A stretch of 47,783 bases of DNA from CAIKKV01 sp044346855 (GTDB lineage: Bacteria; Verrucomicrobiota; Kiritimatiellia; CAIKKV01). Each line of letters opens with the position of its first letter. Within the stretch, counting starts at the first letter, position 1. This document shows, piece after piece, positions 25,718 through 33,533 of this stretch. The position numbers were made by a program, and so were the translations under genes. The stretch covers positions 1 through 47,783 of the forward strand of contig JBIIYJ010000005.1 of NCBI GenBank assembly GCA_044346855.1, read 5' to 3'. Below the pieces are notes generated by a model. That model did no database searches and was not told the DNA's origin. It saw nothing but the letters and a program-made list of their open reading frames with translations.

Positions 25718-26749
25718 ATGTGGGTCTCCCTTCAAAATCTAGCAAAGAAGCTGGATCGCACGCCACAAGATATTGTGGGGCTCGATTTCGGCGCAACGGG
25801 ACTGAAGTGCGTCCGCCTGAAGAAAACGGCCGCGGGGATCTGCCTTCAGGCGGCGGACATCCTTCATCCGGCTCCTCTTCCGGACGATGCCTCCTCGCCG
25901 GACCGGCCGCCGCTGGTTCTGCCGCGGCAGATGATGGCGCCCTACGCGGCGCTGGCGCTGCCGTCGGACAAGGCGATCATCAAGGTTCTCAGTTTCCCTG
26001 GTGAGTTCTCTCCCGCCATGGAAGAGCAGATCATTCCCCACATGGGGCTTGAAAACGCAAACACCTTCCGGATCAACTACAAGCTCCTGGTGAATGGCCA
26101 TCCCCGCTCGGAGTCGCGCCTGCTGGCGGTGGCCTACCCGTCGGCCCATGCGGCCCGGGCTCCGCGCACCATCCCGGCCGGTCCGCCCGCGCCCTACTCG
26201 CTTGAAGTTTCCGGCCTCTGCACCCTGACTGCGTTCATGGGCAAGCTCGATAAGAAGGGCACCTCCGAAACCGTGGGGCATCTTGAAGTCGGCGAAAAAT
26301 CCTCCCTCTTCGCCCTGTTCACCAAGGGGGTTCCCGTCCTGATCCGGAAATTCGAATTCGGCGTCGAAACGGTGATGAACCAGGTGCGCCAGGGGCTCGG
26401 CGTCTCGGCCCAGGTAGCCATCGACATCGTGGCCTCCGGCAGCATCGACCTTTCCCACTGGATCAGCGAAGGCGCCCAGCCCTTCATCAAGCAACTGCTC
26501 GTCTCCCGCGATTTCGTGGAGCGGCGCGAGAACTGCCGCATCCGCCAGTTCTTCCTGAGCGGCGGCGGAGGCGCGTTCATCCCCCTGCGCAAGGAAATCG
26601 AACAGGCTTTCGATCTGGAATTCGTAACCTGGAACCCGCTTGACGACCTGATCGCGACCAACGCCGTCATCGGGGAAAACGCCCGCGGGCAGGAATGCCG
26701 CCTGACCGCCGCGGTCGGCGCCGCGCTTGCCGCCCTGGAGACCCCATGA
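25718..26749 (+). CDS. pilM: Type IV pilus assembly ATPase-fold protein PilM
   Basis: 343 residues. Actin-like fold: phosphate-1 loop GLDFGATGLKCVRL (21-34) and LSGGGGAFIPL (~280-290), as in PilM/FtsA. PilM sits on the cytoplasmic face and binds the N-terminal tail of PilN to form the inner-membrane platform. The ATG at 25718 is preceded only by a weak SD. It overlaps pilN by 4 bp (ATGA). First gene of the rightward pilus operon. Confidence 0.9.
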   Translation: MWVSLQNLAKKLDRTPQDIVGLDFGATGLKCVRLKKTAAGICLQAADILHPAPLPDDASSPDRPPLVLPRQMMAPYAALALPSDKAIIKVLSFPGEFSPAMEEQIIPHMGLENANTFRINYKLLVNGHPRSESRLLAVAYPSAHAARAPRTIPAGPPAPYSLEVSGLCTLTAFMGKLDKKGTSETVGHLEVGEKSSLFALFTKGVPVLIRKFEFGVETVMNQVRQGLGVSAQVAIDIVASGSIDLSHWISEGAQPFIKQLLVSRDFVERRENCRIRQFFLSGGGGAFIPLRKEIEQAFDLEFVTWNPLDDLIATNAVIGENARGQECRLTAAVGAALAALETP

Positions 26750-27366
26750 ATCTCTCCATCAACCTCATCGAGGAAGCCGAAAAACGCCATGGCGGCTCCC
26801 TGACCATGCTGTTCGTCATGCGCAGCGCAGCCATCGCCATTCCCCTCATCCTCGTCCTCTTCGTCATCCACCTGTTCGTCTCGCTCCGCATGGACCGGAC
26901 CCAGTTGGTGCGGACCGAGGAGCGGATCGCCGACAAGAAGCCCCAGCTCGCCGTTTCGGCCGACATCATGAAGCAGCAGAAGCTGTACCGCCAGATGCTG
27001 GCCCAGTTGAACGGCTGGCGCGGCATGCGCCTGGACTGGAACCGGCAGCTGGACCTGGTCCGGCAGACGGTCCCCCTCGAAGTCCAGCTCACGAGCCTGC
27101 GCCTCTCCCGCGACCTCAGGATGAGCAACAACGTCCCGACGGTGTTCTACTTCCTCGCCCTCAACGGAAAAACAGGCGGCTCCCAGCCCGAGAGCAACCT
27201 GACCCGCTTCCGGCAGAACCTGCTCAAGTCCCCCCTCCTGACCAACACCCTGGCCGCGGTCGATGTGCCGGAAGGCGCCTTTGTCGAGGATGTCTCGGCC
27301 GAGGCCCATTCCATGGACCGCCTCTTCCAGATAAACTGCACTTACCAGCCGATGGAGTTCAAATGA
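26746..27366 (+). CDS. pilN: Type IV pilus platform protein PilN-like
   Basis: 206 residues. The short cytoplasmic N-terminus begins MNLSINLIEEAE (PilN family INLL-type start that binds PilM), then one helix (~20-46), then a periplasmic coiled coil and alpha/beta domain. The ATG at 26746 overlaps the pilM stop, and its own stop overlaps pilO (ATGA). Assignment rests on topology, start motif and gene order; sequence identity to known PilN is low. Confidence 0.85.
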   Translation: MNLSINLIEEAEKRHGGSLTMLFVMRSAAIAIPLILVLFVIHLFVSLRMDRTQLVRTEERIADKKPQLAVSADIMKQQKLYRQMLAQLNGWRGMRLDWNRQLDLVRQTVPLEVQLTSLRLSRDLRMSNNVPTVFYFLALNGKTGGSQPESNLTRFRQNLLKSPLLTNTLAAVDVPEGAFVEDVSAEAHSMDRLFQINCTYQPMEFK

Positions 27367-28076
27367 AGCTTCCAACGGATCCCAAAATCCGCATGCAGCT
27401 GATGATCTTCCTCGGGATCGTATCCATCGTCATCATCATGCTGGGCTACTATGGCCTTTCCTCGATCCTCGCCCAGCGGGCGATCGCCCGGGCCAAACTC
27501 CACTCCGCCCTGGGCCAGATGGACAAGATCGACCGGGAGATCAGAGCCCTCCCCGCGCTCCGTAAATCGCGCGACGATCTATTCCTGTCCATCCAGCAGG
27601 CGGCGGCGCGCTACATTCTCTATCATGAATACCGCAATTACCACCTGACCGCCCGCGAGACGCTGCTCCCCCTGGCCGCGTCCCTCGACATCACCATCGA
27701 TATCCCCAGGGAAGGCTCGGTCCTCGATCTCCCCATCCCGGACTCCAAGGTGACTGACCGGCCGCTCAAAGCCTCGGCCAAGGGACCGAAGGACTACGCA
27801 GGCTCCATTTCCTCCACCTTCGCCCTCTACTCCGTCACCCTCACGGGCAGGGCCGGCTTCGTCCCCCTCCTCGCCTTCATCCGGCGCATCGAGGACGAGA
27901 ATCCCTACATGACCGTGACGGACCTGGTTGTGGACGGCCAGGCGGGACAGCCGGACGCCCATGCATTCACCTTCACCGTCCTTTGGCCGATCTGGAAAAA
28001 TCTGGAGCTCAAACCCAAGAACGAAGACCTGATCCAGCCAACTCAAGACTATGCCAACCTACCCGAAAACCCCTGA
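27363..28076 (+). CDS. pilO: Type IV pilus platform protein PilO-like
   Basis: 237 residues. One N-terminal helix (~11-36), a coiled-coil segment (~38-75) and a ferredoxin-like C-terminal domain (GSISSTFALYSVTLTGRAGFVPLLAFIRRIEDENPYMTVTDL split over ~150-200) follow the PilO layout. It forms heterodimers with PilN in the inner membrane. Overlaps pilN by 4 bp and the next gene by 26 bp. Confidence 0.83.
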   Translation: MKLPTDPKIRMQLMIFLGIVSIVIIMLGYYGLSSILAQRAIARAKLHSALGQMDKIDREIRALPALRKSRDDLFLSIQQAAARYILYHEYRNYHLTARETLLPLAASLDITIDIPREGSVLDLPIPDSKVTDRPLKASAKGPKDYAGSISSTFALYSVTLTGRAGFVPLLAFIRRIEDENPYMTVTDLVVDGQAGQPDAHAFTFTVLWPIWKNLELKPKNEDLIQPTQDYANLPENP

Positions 28077-28626
28077 CCCGATCCGGGCCGCCCTGGCTCT
28101 GGCGCTGCTCCTGGCCATCTCCGCCCCGGCCCAGATGCCTCCGCCGCCACTCCCGCCCATGCCGCCCATGCCGCCCATGCCCTCCATGCCGGCGCCCCCC
28201 ATGCCCGGCGGAGCCGCCCAGCCGGCGCTTCAACCGGCGCCCGCCCTCGAGCGCGCCATTCCGGTCGGCTTGACCCCGGCCAACCGCGATCCCTTCTGGC
28301 CGGTCGGCTACGTGCCAAAAAGCCAGGAACAACTGGACGCGGAACGCTTCCGCTCGGCTGGAACCCCCGTTGCGCCCGCCAAGCCCCGCTGGACGGAAGC
28401 CCGCGAGTCGCTGCGCATTGGCGGCTACATGAAAGGGCCCAAGGGCTACATGGCCCTGGTCAACAACACTCTCGTCAATCCGGGCGACCTGGTTTCGCAC
28501 CTGTTCGACGGCAAGCTGTATCGTTGGAAAGTGGAACGCATCTCGTCGCGAGGCATATCATTTATTCCGCTGGATTGGACGCCAGCGGGGGGACAGATTC
28601 CAAACAGCGGAAAGGACCGGCCATGA
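28051..28626 (+). CDS. Periplasmic PilP-like protein with Pro-Met repeat
   Basis: 191 residues. Signal peptide ~1-28 (ALALALLLAISAPAQ), then a low-complexity linker of PPMPPMPPMP-type repeats (~30-55), then a compact beta-domain (~110-185: GGYMKGPKGYMALVNNTLVN, GDLVSHLFDGKLYRWKVERI). This resembles the PilP HR domain that links PilNO to the secretin. PilP is usually a lipoprotein; no lipobox Cys is seen here. Position between pilO and pilQ supports the role. Confidence 0.78.
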   Translation: MPTYPKTPDPIRAALALALLLAISAPAQMPPPPLPPMPPMPPMPSMPAPPMPGGAAQPALQPAPALERAIPVGLTPANRDPFWPVGYVPKSQEQLDAERFRSAGTPVAPAKPRWTEARESLRIGGYMKGPKGYMALVNNTLVNPGDLVSHLFDGKLYRWKVERISSRGISFIPLDWTPAGGQIPNSGKDRP

Positions 28627-29039
28627 CTCATTCCTTGTTTAAATCGATCGGACTGCTTTCGTTCCTGGCGATTTCCGTCCTGCTTGCGGGCTGCGAAGGC
28701 GAACGCTCAAATACAAGCGAGACGGCAGAATACATGGACTCCAACAGCGTCGAGCTCGACAACCAGTCGGGCAAGATCAACCTCGACGAGCGTCCCGCCC
28801 TCAGCGTCACGCCGACCAGCGCCGGCGTCCTGGAAGTCGGCGACACGGTTGTCTTCACGGCCGCCGGCGGCTCGCCGCCCTATGACTGGGGAATCGGCAG
28901 CGTAGTCAACGGAAGCATCGACAAAAGCCAGGGGAACCCCTGCTTCTACACCTGCCTGAAACTCAAGCAGAACAGCATCTTTGTCAAGGACAGCCGCGGC
29001 AAGGTTGCCGCCGCCACCATCACCGTCTCGACGCCGTAA
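28623..29039 (+). CDS. Small lipoprotein with Ig-like domain in the pilus operon
   Basis: 138 residues. Lipoprotein signal with lipobox LLAGC (Cys23). The rest is a single Ig/BIG-type beta-sandwich (ALSVTPTSAGVLEVGDTVVF, GGSPPYDWGI, IFVKDSRGKVAAATITVS) with a possible disulfide in CFYTC. It overlaps the upstream gene by 4 bp (ATGA) and precedes the secretin gene by 32 bp. It is not a standard pil gene; it could be a pilotin or secretin accessory, but it does not look like PilF/PilW TPR pilotins. Function unknown. Confidence 0.85.
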   Translation: MTHSLFKSIGLLSFLAISVLLAGCEGERSNTSETAEYMDSNSVELDNQSGKINLDERPALSVTPTSAGVLEVGDTVVFTAAGGSPPYDWGIGSVVNGSIDKSQGNPCFYTCLKLKQNSIFVKDSRGKVAAATITVSTP

Positions 29040-29071
29040 ACGTTACCGCCCACCCGCAACTGGAGATTCCC

Positions 29072-30991
29072 ATGTCCGCTCAACCTCTCCCTCTCCGCAA
29101 GACAGGCGCCAGCGCGGCTCTGGCCGTGCTCCTGACCCTCGTTCTCACCGTCACCGCGCAGCTCCCGACGCCGCCGGCCGCCGATCCCCCACCCGCCGCC
29201 GAAGCGCCTGCCGCCCCCGCCGCCGAAGCGCCTGCCGCCCCCGCGGTGGAAGCCCCGGCCGCGCCAGTCGTGGAAGCGCCCGCCGCGCCCGCGGAAAAAA
29301 TCGAGGCCGTTCCCGCGGCGCCGACCGTGATACCCGACCCGTTTGCGCCCCAGGCGGTTGAAACAAACCTTGGCGCGGCCGAGATGTCCCCCATTCCCGG
29401 TGTCGCGATCGAGCAGGACGCCGACAACACCAACCTGATCAGCATCGCACTCGACAACGTGCCCCTCGAAGACGTGGTCCGCCTCTTCACCCGCATCTCG
29501 GGCGCCAATATCATCGCCACCACGTCAAACCTGCAGGGATCCGTGACCGTCAACCTGAAGGACGTTGAATGGAAGCCGGCCCTGAGCTCGATCCTGGACA
29601 TGCACGGACTCGCGCTCCAGGAAAAGACGCCCGGGACCCAGATCTACAGCATCATGGGCAAACCCGCCGGCGCCCCCGAACCGATGGCCACCGAGACCCT
29701 CTTCCTGCGCTACGCGGGCGTCTCCAACGCGGTCCTCGTGGTGCGGAACCTCCTGCCGCCCGGCGCCACCGTCTCGCCCTACCTGCCGGCCAACGCCCTG
29801 ATCCTCCGCAGCACCGCGAGCAGCCTCAGCGAAATCAGGAAGATCGTGGAAGGCATCGACACGCCCCGCCAGCAGGTCTTCATCGAGGCCAAGTTCATCG
29901 AGCTGAACGACAAGGCCATCGAAGACCTCGGCGTCAACTGGAAGGTTCTCGAGGGCCTCAACGTTTCGGCCACCGGCCTGAAATCCGCGTACAAGGACAC
30001 CAAGAACCGCTCCGACCTCGACTCCCAGGGCGTCCTCGGCGTCCAGGAAAAGCGGACCACCCGGGCGCGTGACCTGGCGAATAACATCCCGGTGAGCGGC
30101 ACCGATCTCGGGTCGGATGAGATCAAGAAAAGCCTGGTCGATGCGAAACTGACCGGCAAGAACATCACCGACATGACTTACGATGCCGAAACGGAATCGA
30201 TCTCCTGGGAACAGGTCCCCTCCTATGAAATGGAACGCGTCCGCACCGCCATCCTGAGCGTGGACGACGTCTCGGTCATGCTCAGCGCCCTGAAACAGAC
30301 GGACGGCGCGTCGGTGGTCTCGAACCCCAAGATCATCGTGGCAAACGAGGAAATGGCCACCATCCACATCGGCGAAACCGAGCGGCCCTTCATCTCCACC
30401 GTCACCGCCGGCACGGACAACAGCGAGCCGATCGTCACCTACAACCCCGGCGAACCCGTCGACCTCGGCGTCAAGGTCCGCGTCACTCCCACCATCAGCA
30501 CCGAGAAGTCCATCACGGTGCGCATCGAGCCGGAGCTGACCCGGCGGCTCGAGGACGCAGTCGCCCCCAACGGCCAGACCTACCCGATCATCGCCACCAA
30601 GAAGATCCAGACCATCTTCAGCCTCGAGAGCGGCAAGACGGCGGCCATCGGCGGCCTGACCGAGACCGCGGACGTCGAGAACAAGAAGAAGATCCCCCTC
30701 CTGGGCGACATCCCGTTCATCGGCAAGTACCTGTTCTCCTGGAGCCACAAGGAAAAGGAGCAGAGCGAAACCATCATCTTCGTGACGGTGGGCCTGTCCA
30801 ATCCCGACTCGATCGAAAGGAAAACCGGCGTTCCCGAGGATTCGGCCCTGGTCCACAAGTACCTGCTCAAACAGGCTCAGGACAAGAAGGAGCTGGACAA
30901 GCAGCTGGCCCTGTATGAACAGGCGCAGAACCAGGCCGGAACGGAAGAAACGAAAAAGAAGAGCCGGTGGGCCCGCTGGTTCGGCCGTTAA
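29072..30991 (+). CDS. pilQ: Type IV pilus/type II secretion secretin, PilQ-like
   Basis: 639 residues. Signal peptide ~1-30, Ala/Pro/Glu-rich linker (~31-90), an N0/STN-like domain (~115-170: NVPLEDVVRLFTRISGANII), N1-like domain (~205-285) and secretin domain (~380-590) with the signature KIPLLGDIPFIGKYLF. Forms the outer-membrane gated ring through which the pilus passes. SD TGGAG. The linker is encoded by a 24-bp tandem repeat. It is shorter than proteobacterial PilQ because AMIN domains are absent. Confidence 0.93.
   Translation: MSAQPLPLRKTGASAALAVLLTLVLTVTAQLPTPPAADPPPAAEAPAAPAAEAPAAPAVEAPAAPVVEAPAAPAEKIEAVPAAPTVIPDPFAPQAVETNLGAAEMSPIPGVAIEQDADNTNLISIALDNVPLEDVVRLFTRISGANIIATTSNLQGSVTVNLKDVEWKPALSSILDMHGLALQEKTPGTQIYSIMGKPAGAPEPMATETLFLRYAGVSNAVLVVRNLLPPGATVSPYLPANALILRSTASSLSEIRKIVEGIDTPRQQVFIEAKFIELNDKAIEDLGVNWKVLEGLNVSATGLKSAYKDTKNRSDLDSQGVLGVQEKRTTRARDLANNIPVSGTDLGSDEIKKSLVDAKLTGKNITDMTYDAETESISWEQVPSYEMERVRTAILSVDDVSVMLSALKQTDGASVVSNPKIIVANEEMATIHIGETERPFISTVTAGTDNSEPIVTYNPGEPVDLGVKVRVTPTISTEKSITVRIEPELTRRLEDAVAPNGQTYPIIATKKIQTIFSLESGKTAAIGGLTETADVENKKKIPLLGDIPFIGKYLFSWSHKEKEQSETIIFVTVGLSNPDSIERKTGVPEDSALVHKYLLKQAQDKKELDKQLALYEQAQNQAGTEETKKKSRWARWFGR
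29198..29293 (+). repeat. 24-bp tandem repeat within pilQ, four copies
   Basis: Four imperfect 24-bp units starting at 29198, 29222, 29246 and 29270 encode (A/V)(A/V)EAPAAP repeats. The first two units are almost identical, suggesting recent slippage. The repeat keeps the reading frame and lengthens a flexible linker. Confidence 0.85.
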
Positions 30992-31009
30992 GACCAACCG
31001 AAAGACCTT

Positions 31010-32686
31010 ATGACCACCGCCTCCACATCCCGGGACGCCCTCCGGATTGCCGTCCTCCTCACCCTTCTCTTCGCGATCGCGGCCGTGGCGGTGCGGGTCA
31101 CGATTTCGGTGGTGGAGGACATTCCCGGAACGGCGCCCGAGACGACGGCCCTGATCTCCTTCGGCATCCTCGCCATCACCTTCGCCTTCATGTGCATCGC
31201 GGGGGCGGTAGGCGTCTGGGCCATCCGGTTCTCCGTCTCACGGGAAAGCCGGAGGCGGGTCGGCCGGTTCGTGGATGAACTGGCCGCCATCCACGACGGC
31301 ATCCTGACGTCGGACCGGGATGGCAAGGTGATCGGAAGCAATCCCGCCCTCCGCACCCTGATCGGCCGGCCGATCAAGCCCGCGGAGAGATTGCTGGATA
31401 TCTTTCCCTGCCTGAGCGAGGCCGACAGCGCAACGCTCCTCAGCCCCGCCGGCATCCAGGAGATCGAGCGAACCTGCCAGGGAACCACGCTGCGCACCCT
31501 GCGGTTCCGCTCCCAGCCGGCGGAGGACATGCACGTCCTGTTCGTCAGCGACATAACCCACCGCCGGGCCGAGGAGCAGCGGCGCGAGCAGATCGCGCGC
31601 TTCCAGCTCGTCGGCCGTATCGCGCGCGGGGTGGCCTATGACTTCAACAACCTCCTGTGCGGCATCTCCAGCCACGGGTCGCTGCTGCGCCGCCTGCGGG
31701 TGGGCTCCGAGGAGGCGATACAGTCCGCCACCGCCATCACCCGCGACGCCGAGCGGGGGATAACCCTATCGCGGCACCTGATGGACCTGAGCCACACCGG
31801 CATGGCCGGACAGCCGACGGACCGGCTCGACCACTACGCCGAGCGCGCCTGCGAACTGCTCCGCATCGGGCTCTCCTCCGCCTGGTCGATCTCCATGGAA
31901 GCCCAGCCGCCCTTCGACCCCATCGCCCTCTCCGGCATCCAGATCGAGCAGGTCATCCTGAACCTGGGCCTGCTGTCGGCCGATACGCTGGCCCGCCCGG
32001 GAGTCATCCGCATCACGGTCAACAAGCCCGGCCAGGATCACCTTCTCAACGTCAACCGCTCCTTTGCCGCCGTCCTGATCCTCTCCGCCTCGACCGGGGC
32101 CGACACGCTGCCAAGCCCCCCCCCGCCCTCCAGCCCCGGGAAGACGGAACCCGAATCGGGCATCATTCTCTCCGTGGTCCGCACGATGGTCGAGGAGTGC
32201 GGCGGCCTTCTGGAATGCTTCTTTCACGGCAGCGAACAAATGCTCTTCCGGGTTCTCATCCCCCGGGCCCCGTCCGCCTCCACCTTCCAGGGCGAAAGCG
32301 AACTCGCGGGGTTCCTCTCGGGCCTGCACATCCTGCTGGCGGGCCGCAGGGAGATCACGGGCCGCATCGTGTCCGCCATCGGCAATCCCTCCGACAGCGT
32401 GATCCACGAAACCGCGGACGCCGTGGAACTGCTGGTCAAGGCGGAAAAGGAGTCCGATCTCGACGTCATGATCATCGACCAGCGCCTCATCGGGCATGAG
32501 CCCGATGCCTTCCTGCGCGCCCTCATGAAATTGCGCCCCCAGGCCGGCATCGTGGTCCTGAAGGACGAGCATGCCGTGGATTCGCTCCAGTCCCGCGGCG
32601 TCATCACAATCCCGGCCTCCGCCACGCCCACCATCGTGGCGGGCGCCATCATCGAGGCTAAAGGGCTGGCTCACCGTCCGCGGTGA
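31010..32686 (+). CDS. Degenerate hybrid sensor kinase (pseudokinase) at the end of the pil operon
   Basis: 558 residues. Two transmembrane helices (~11-33, ~48-72), a PAS-like segment (~85-185), then HisKA/ATPase/receiver-like modules. The H-box reads GVAYDFNNLL with Tyr210 where the phospho-accepting His belongs. In the ATPase domain the N-box Asn is Leu322, the G1 DxGxG is SxGxD (361-365), and the G2 GTGLGLS is ESGIILS. The C-terminal receiver keeps an Asp (D490) but lacks the acidic pair (ILLAGRR) and the conserved Lys. All three modules therefore look catalytically inactive. It starts 18 bp after pilQ; its 3' end overlaps panC (opposite strand) by 29 bp. A regulatory scaffold is inferred. 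Confidence 0.88.
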   Translation: MTTASTSRDALRIAVLLTLLFAIAAVAVRVTISVVEDIPGTAPETTALISFGILAITFAFMCIAGAVGVWAIRFSVSRESRRRVGRFVDELAAIHDGILTSDRDGKVIGSNPALRTLIGRPIKPAERLLDIFPCLSEADSATLLSPAGIQEIERTCQGTTLRTLRFRSQPAEDMHVLFVSDITHRRAEEQRREQIARFQLVGRIARGVAYDFNNLLCGISSHGSLLRRLRVGSEEAIQSATAITRDAERGITLSRHLMDLSHTGMAGQPTDRLDHYAERACELLRIGLSSAWSISMEAQPPFDPIALSGIQIEQVILNLGLLSADTLARPGVIRITVNKPGQDHLLNVNRSFAAVLILSASTGADTLPSPPPPSSPGKTEPESGIILSVVRTMVEECGGLLECFFHGSEQMLFRVLIPRAPSASTFQGESELAGFLSGLHILLAGRREITGRIVSAIGNPSDSVIHETADAVELLVKAEKESDLDVMIIDQRLIGHEPDAFLRALMKLRPQAGIVVLKDEHAVDSLQSRGVITIPASATPTIVAGAIIEAKGLAHRPR

Positions 32687-33524
32687 TCAGCAGATTGTCG
32701 ATCAGCCGGGTCTTCCCGATCCGGACGGCCAGCGCCGCCAGCGTGCCGGGTCCCGCCGCCGCCACCGGTTCAAGGCTGCCGAAATCAACAACGGCCGCAT
32801 AGTCAAGAACGGCTCCCGGAACCTGCCCGACGCGCTCTTCCATGGCCCGGATCCAGACCGACGCCCGCCGCTCCCCCGCCCGGTACAACCCCGCCGCGCC
32901 GGCCAGCGCCTCCGAGAGGCAGAGTGCCTGGCGCCGCTCGTCGGGGGACAGATAGCGGTTCCGCGAACTCATGGCCAGGCCGTCCGGCTCCCGAACGATC
33001 GGGCAGATCAGCACCTCCACCGGCATCGACAGGCAGGCCGCCATATGCTGGATGATCCGCGCCTGCTGGGCATCCTTCCGGCCGAACGCGGCCAGGTGCG
33101 GCTGCACAATCTGGAACAGCTTCGTGACGACGGTGGTGACGCCGCGGAAATGACCGGGCCGCGAGGCACCGCACAGGCCCCGGGAAAGGCGGGTTTCCTC
33201 CACGAACACGGAATGACCCTCGGGATACATCGCCTCCGCCGGCGGCGCGAGGATGTAGGCGACCCCCTCCGCCTCGCACATCCGGCAGTCCGCCTCGAAC
33301 GGCCGGGGATACCGGGCGAAATCCTCGGCCGGACCGAACTGCAGGGGATTGACGAACAGGCTCACGACCGGCAGGCAGCCGCGCCGGACCACCTCGCGGA
33401 TCAGGGACAGATGCCCCTCGTGAAGGCAGCCCATGGTGGGGACGAAGCCGATGGGCCGATCCGAGCGCCGGCGTTCCGCCAGCATCAGCTCCTGCATCTC
33501 CCGGATGGATGTGACGATGCGCAT
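32658..33524 (-). CDS. panC: Pantothenate synthetase PanC
   Basis: 288 residues, the usual length. Catalyses ATP-dependent joining of pantoate and beta-alanine to pantothenate in CoA synthesis. Landmarks: FVPTMGCLHEGHLSLI with HxGH at 35-38, VSLFVNPLQFGPAEDFARYP, FGRKDAQQ and the KMSKS-like MSSRNRYL. It follows the hybrid kinase gene by 9 bp on the same strand, so both probably share a transcript. No panB or panD is in the window. Confidence 0.97.
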   Translation of the reverse strand: MRIVTSIREMQELMLAERRRSDRPIGFVPTMGCLHEGHLSLIREVVRRGCLPVVSLFVNPLQFGPAEDFARYPRPFEADCRMCEAEGVAYILAPPAEAMYPEGHSVFVEETRLSRGLCGASRPGHFRGVTTVVTKLFQIVQPHLAAFGRKDAQQARIIQHMAACLSMPVEVLICPIVREPDGLAMSSRNRYLSPDERRQALCLSEALAGAAGLYRAGERRASVWIRAMEERVGQVPGAVLDYAAVVDFGSLEPVAAAGPGTLAALAVRIGKTRLIDNLLITADGEPAL

Positions 33525-33533
33525 GCAAACCCG

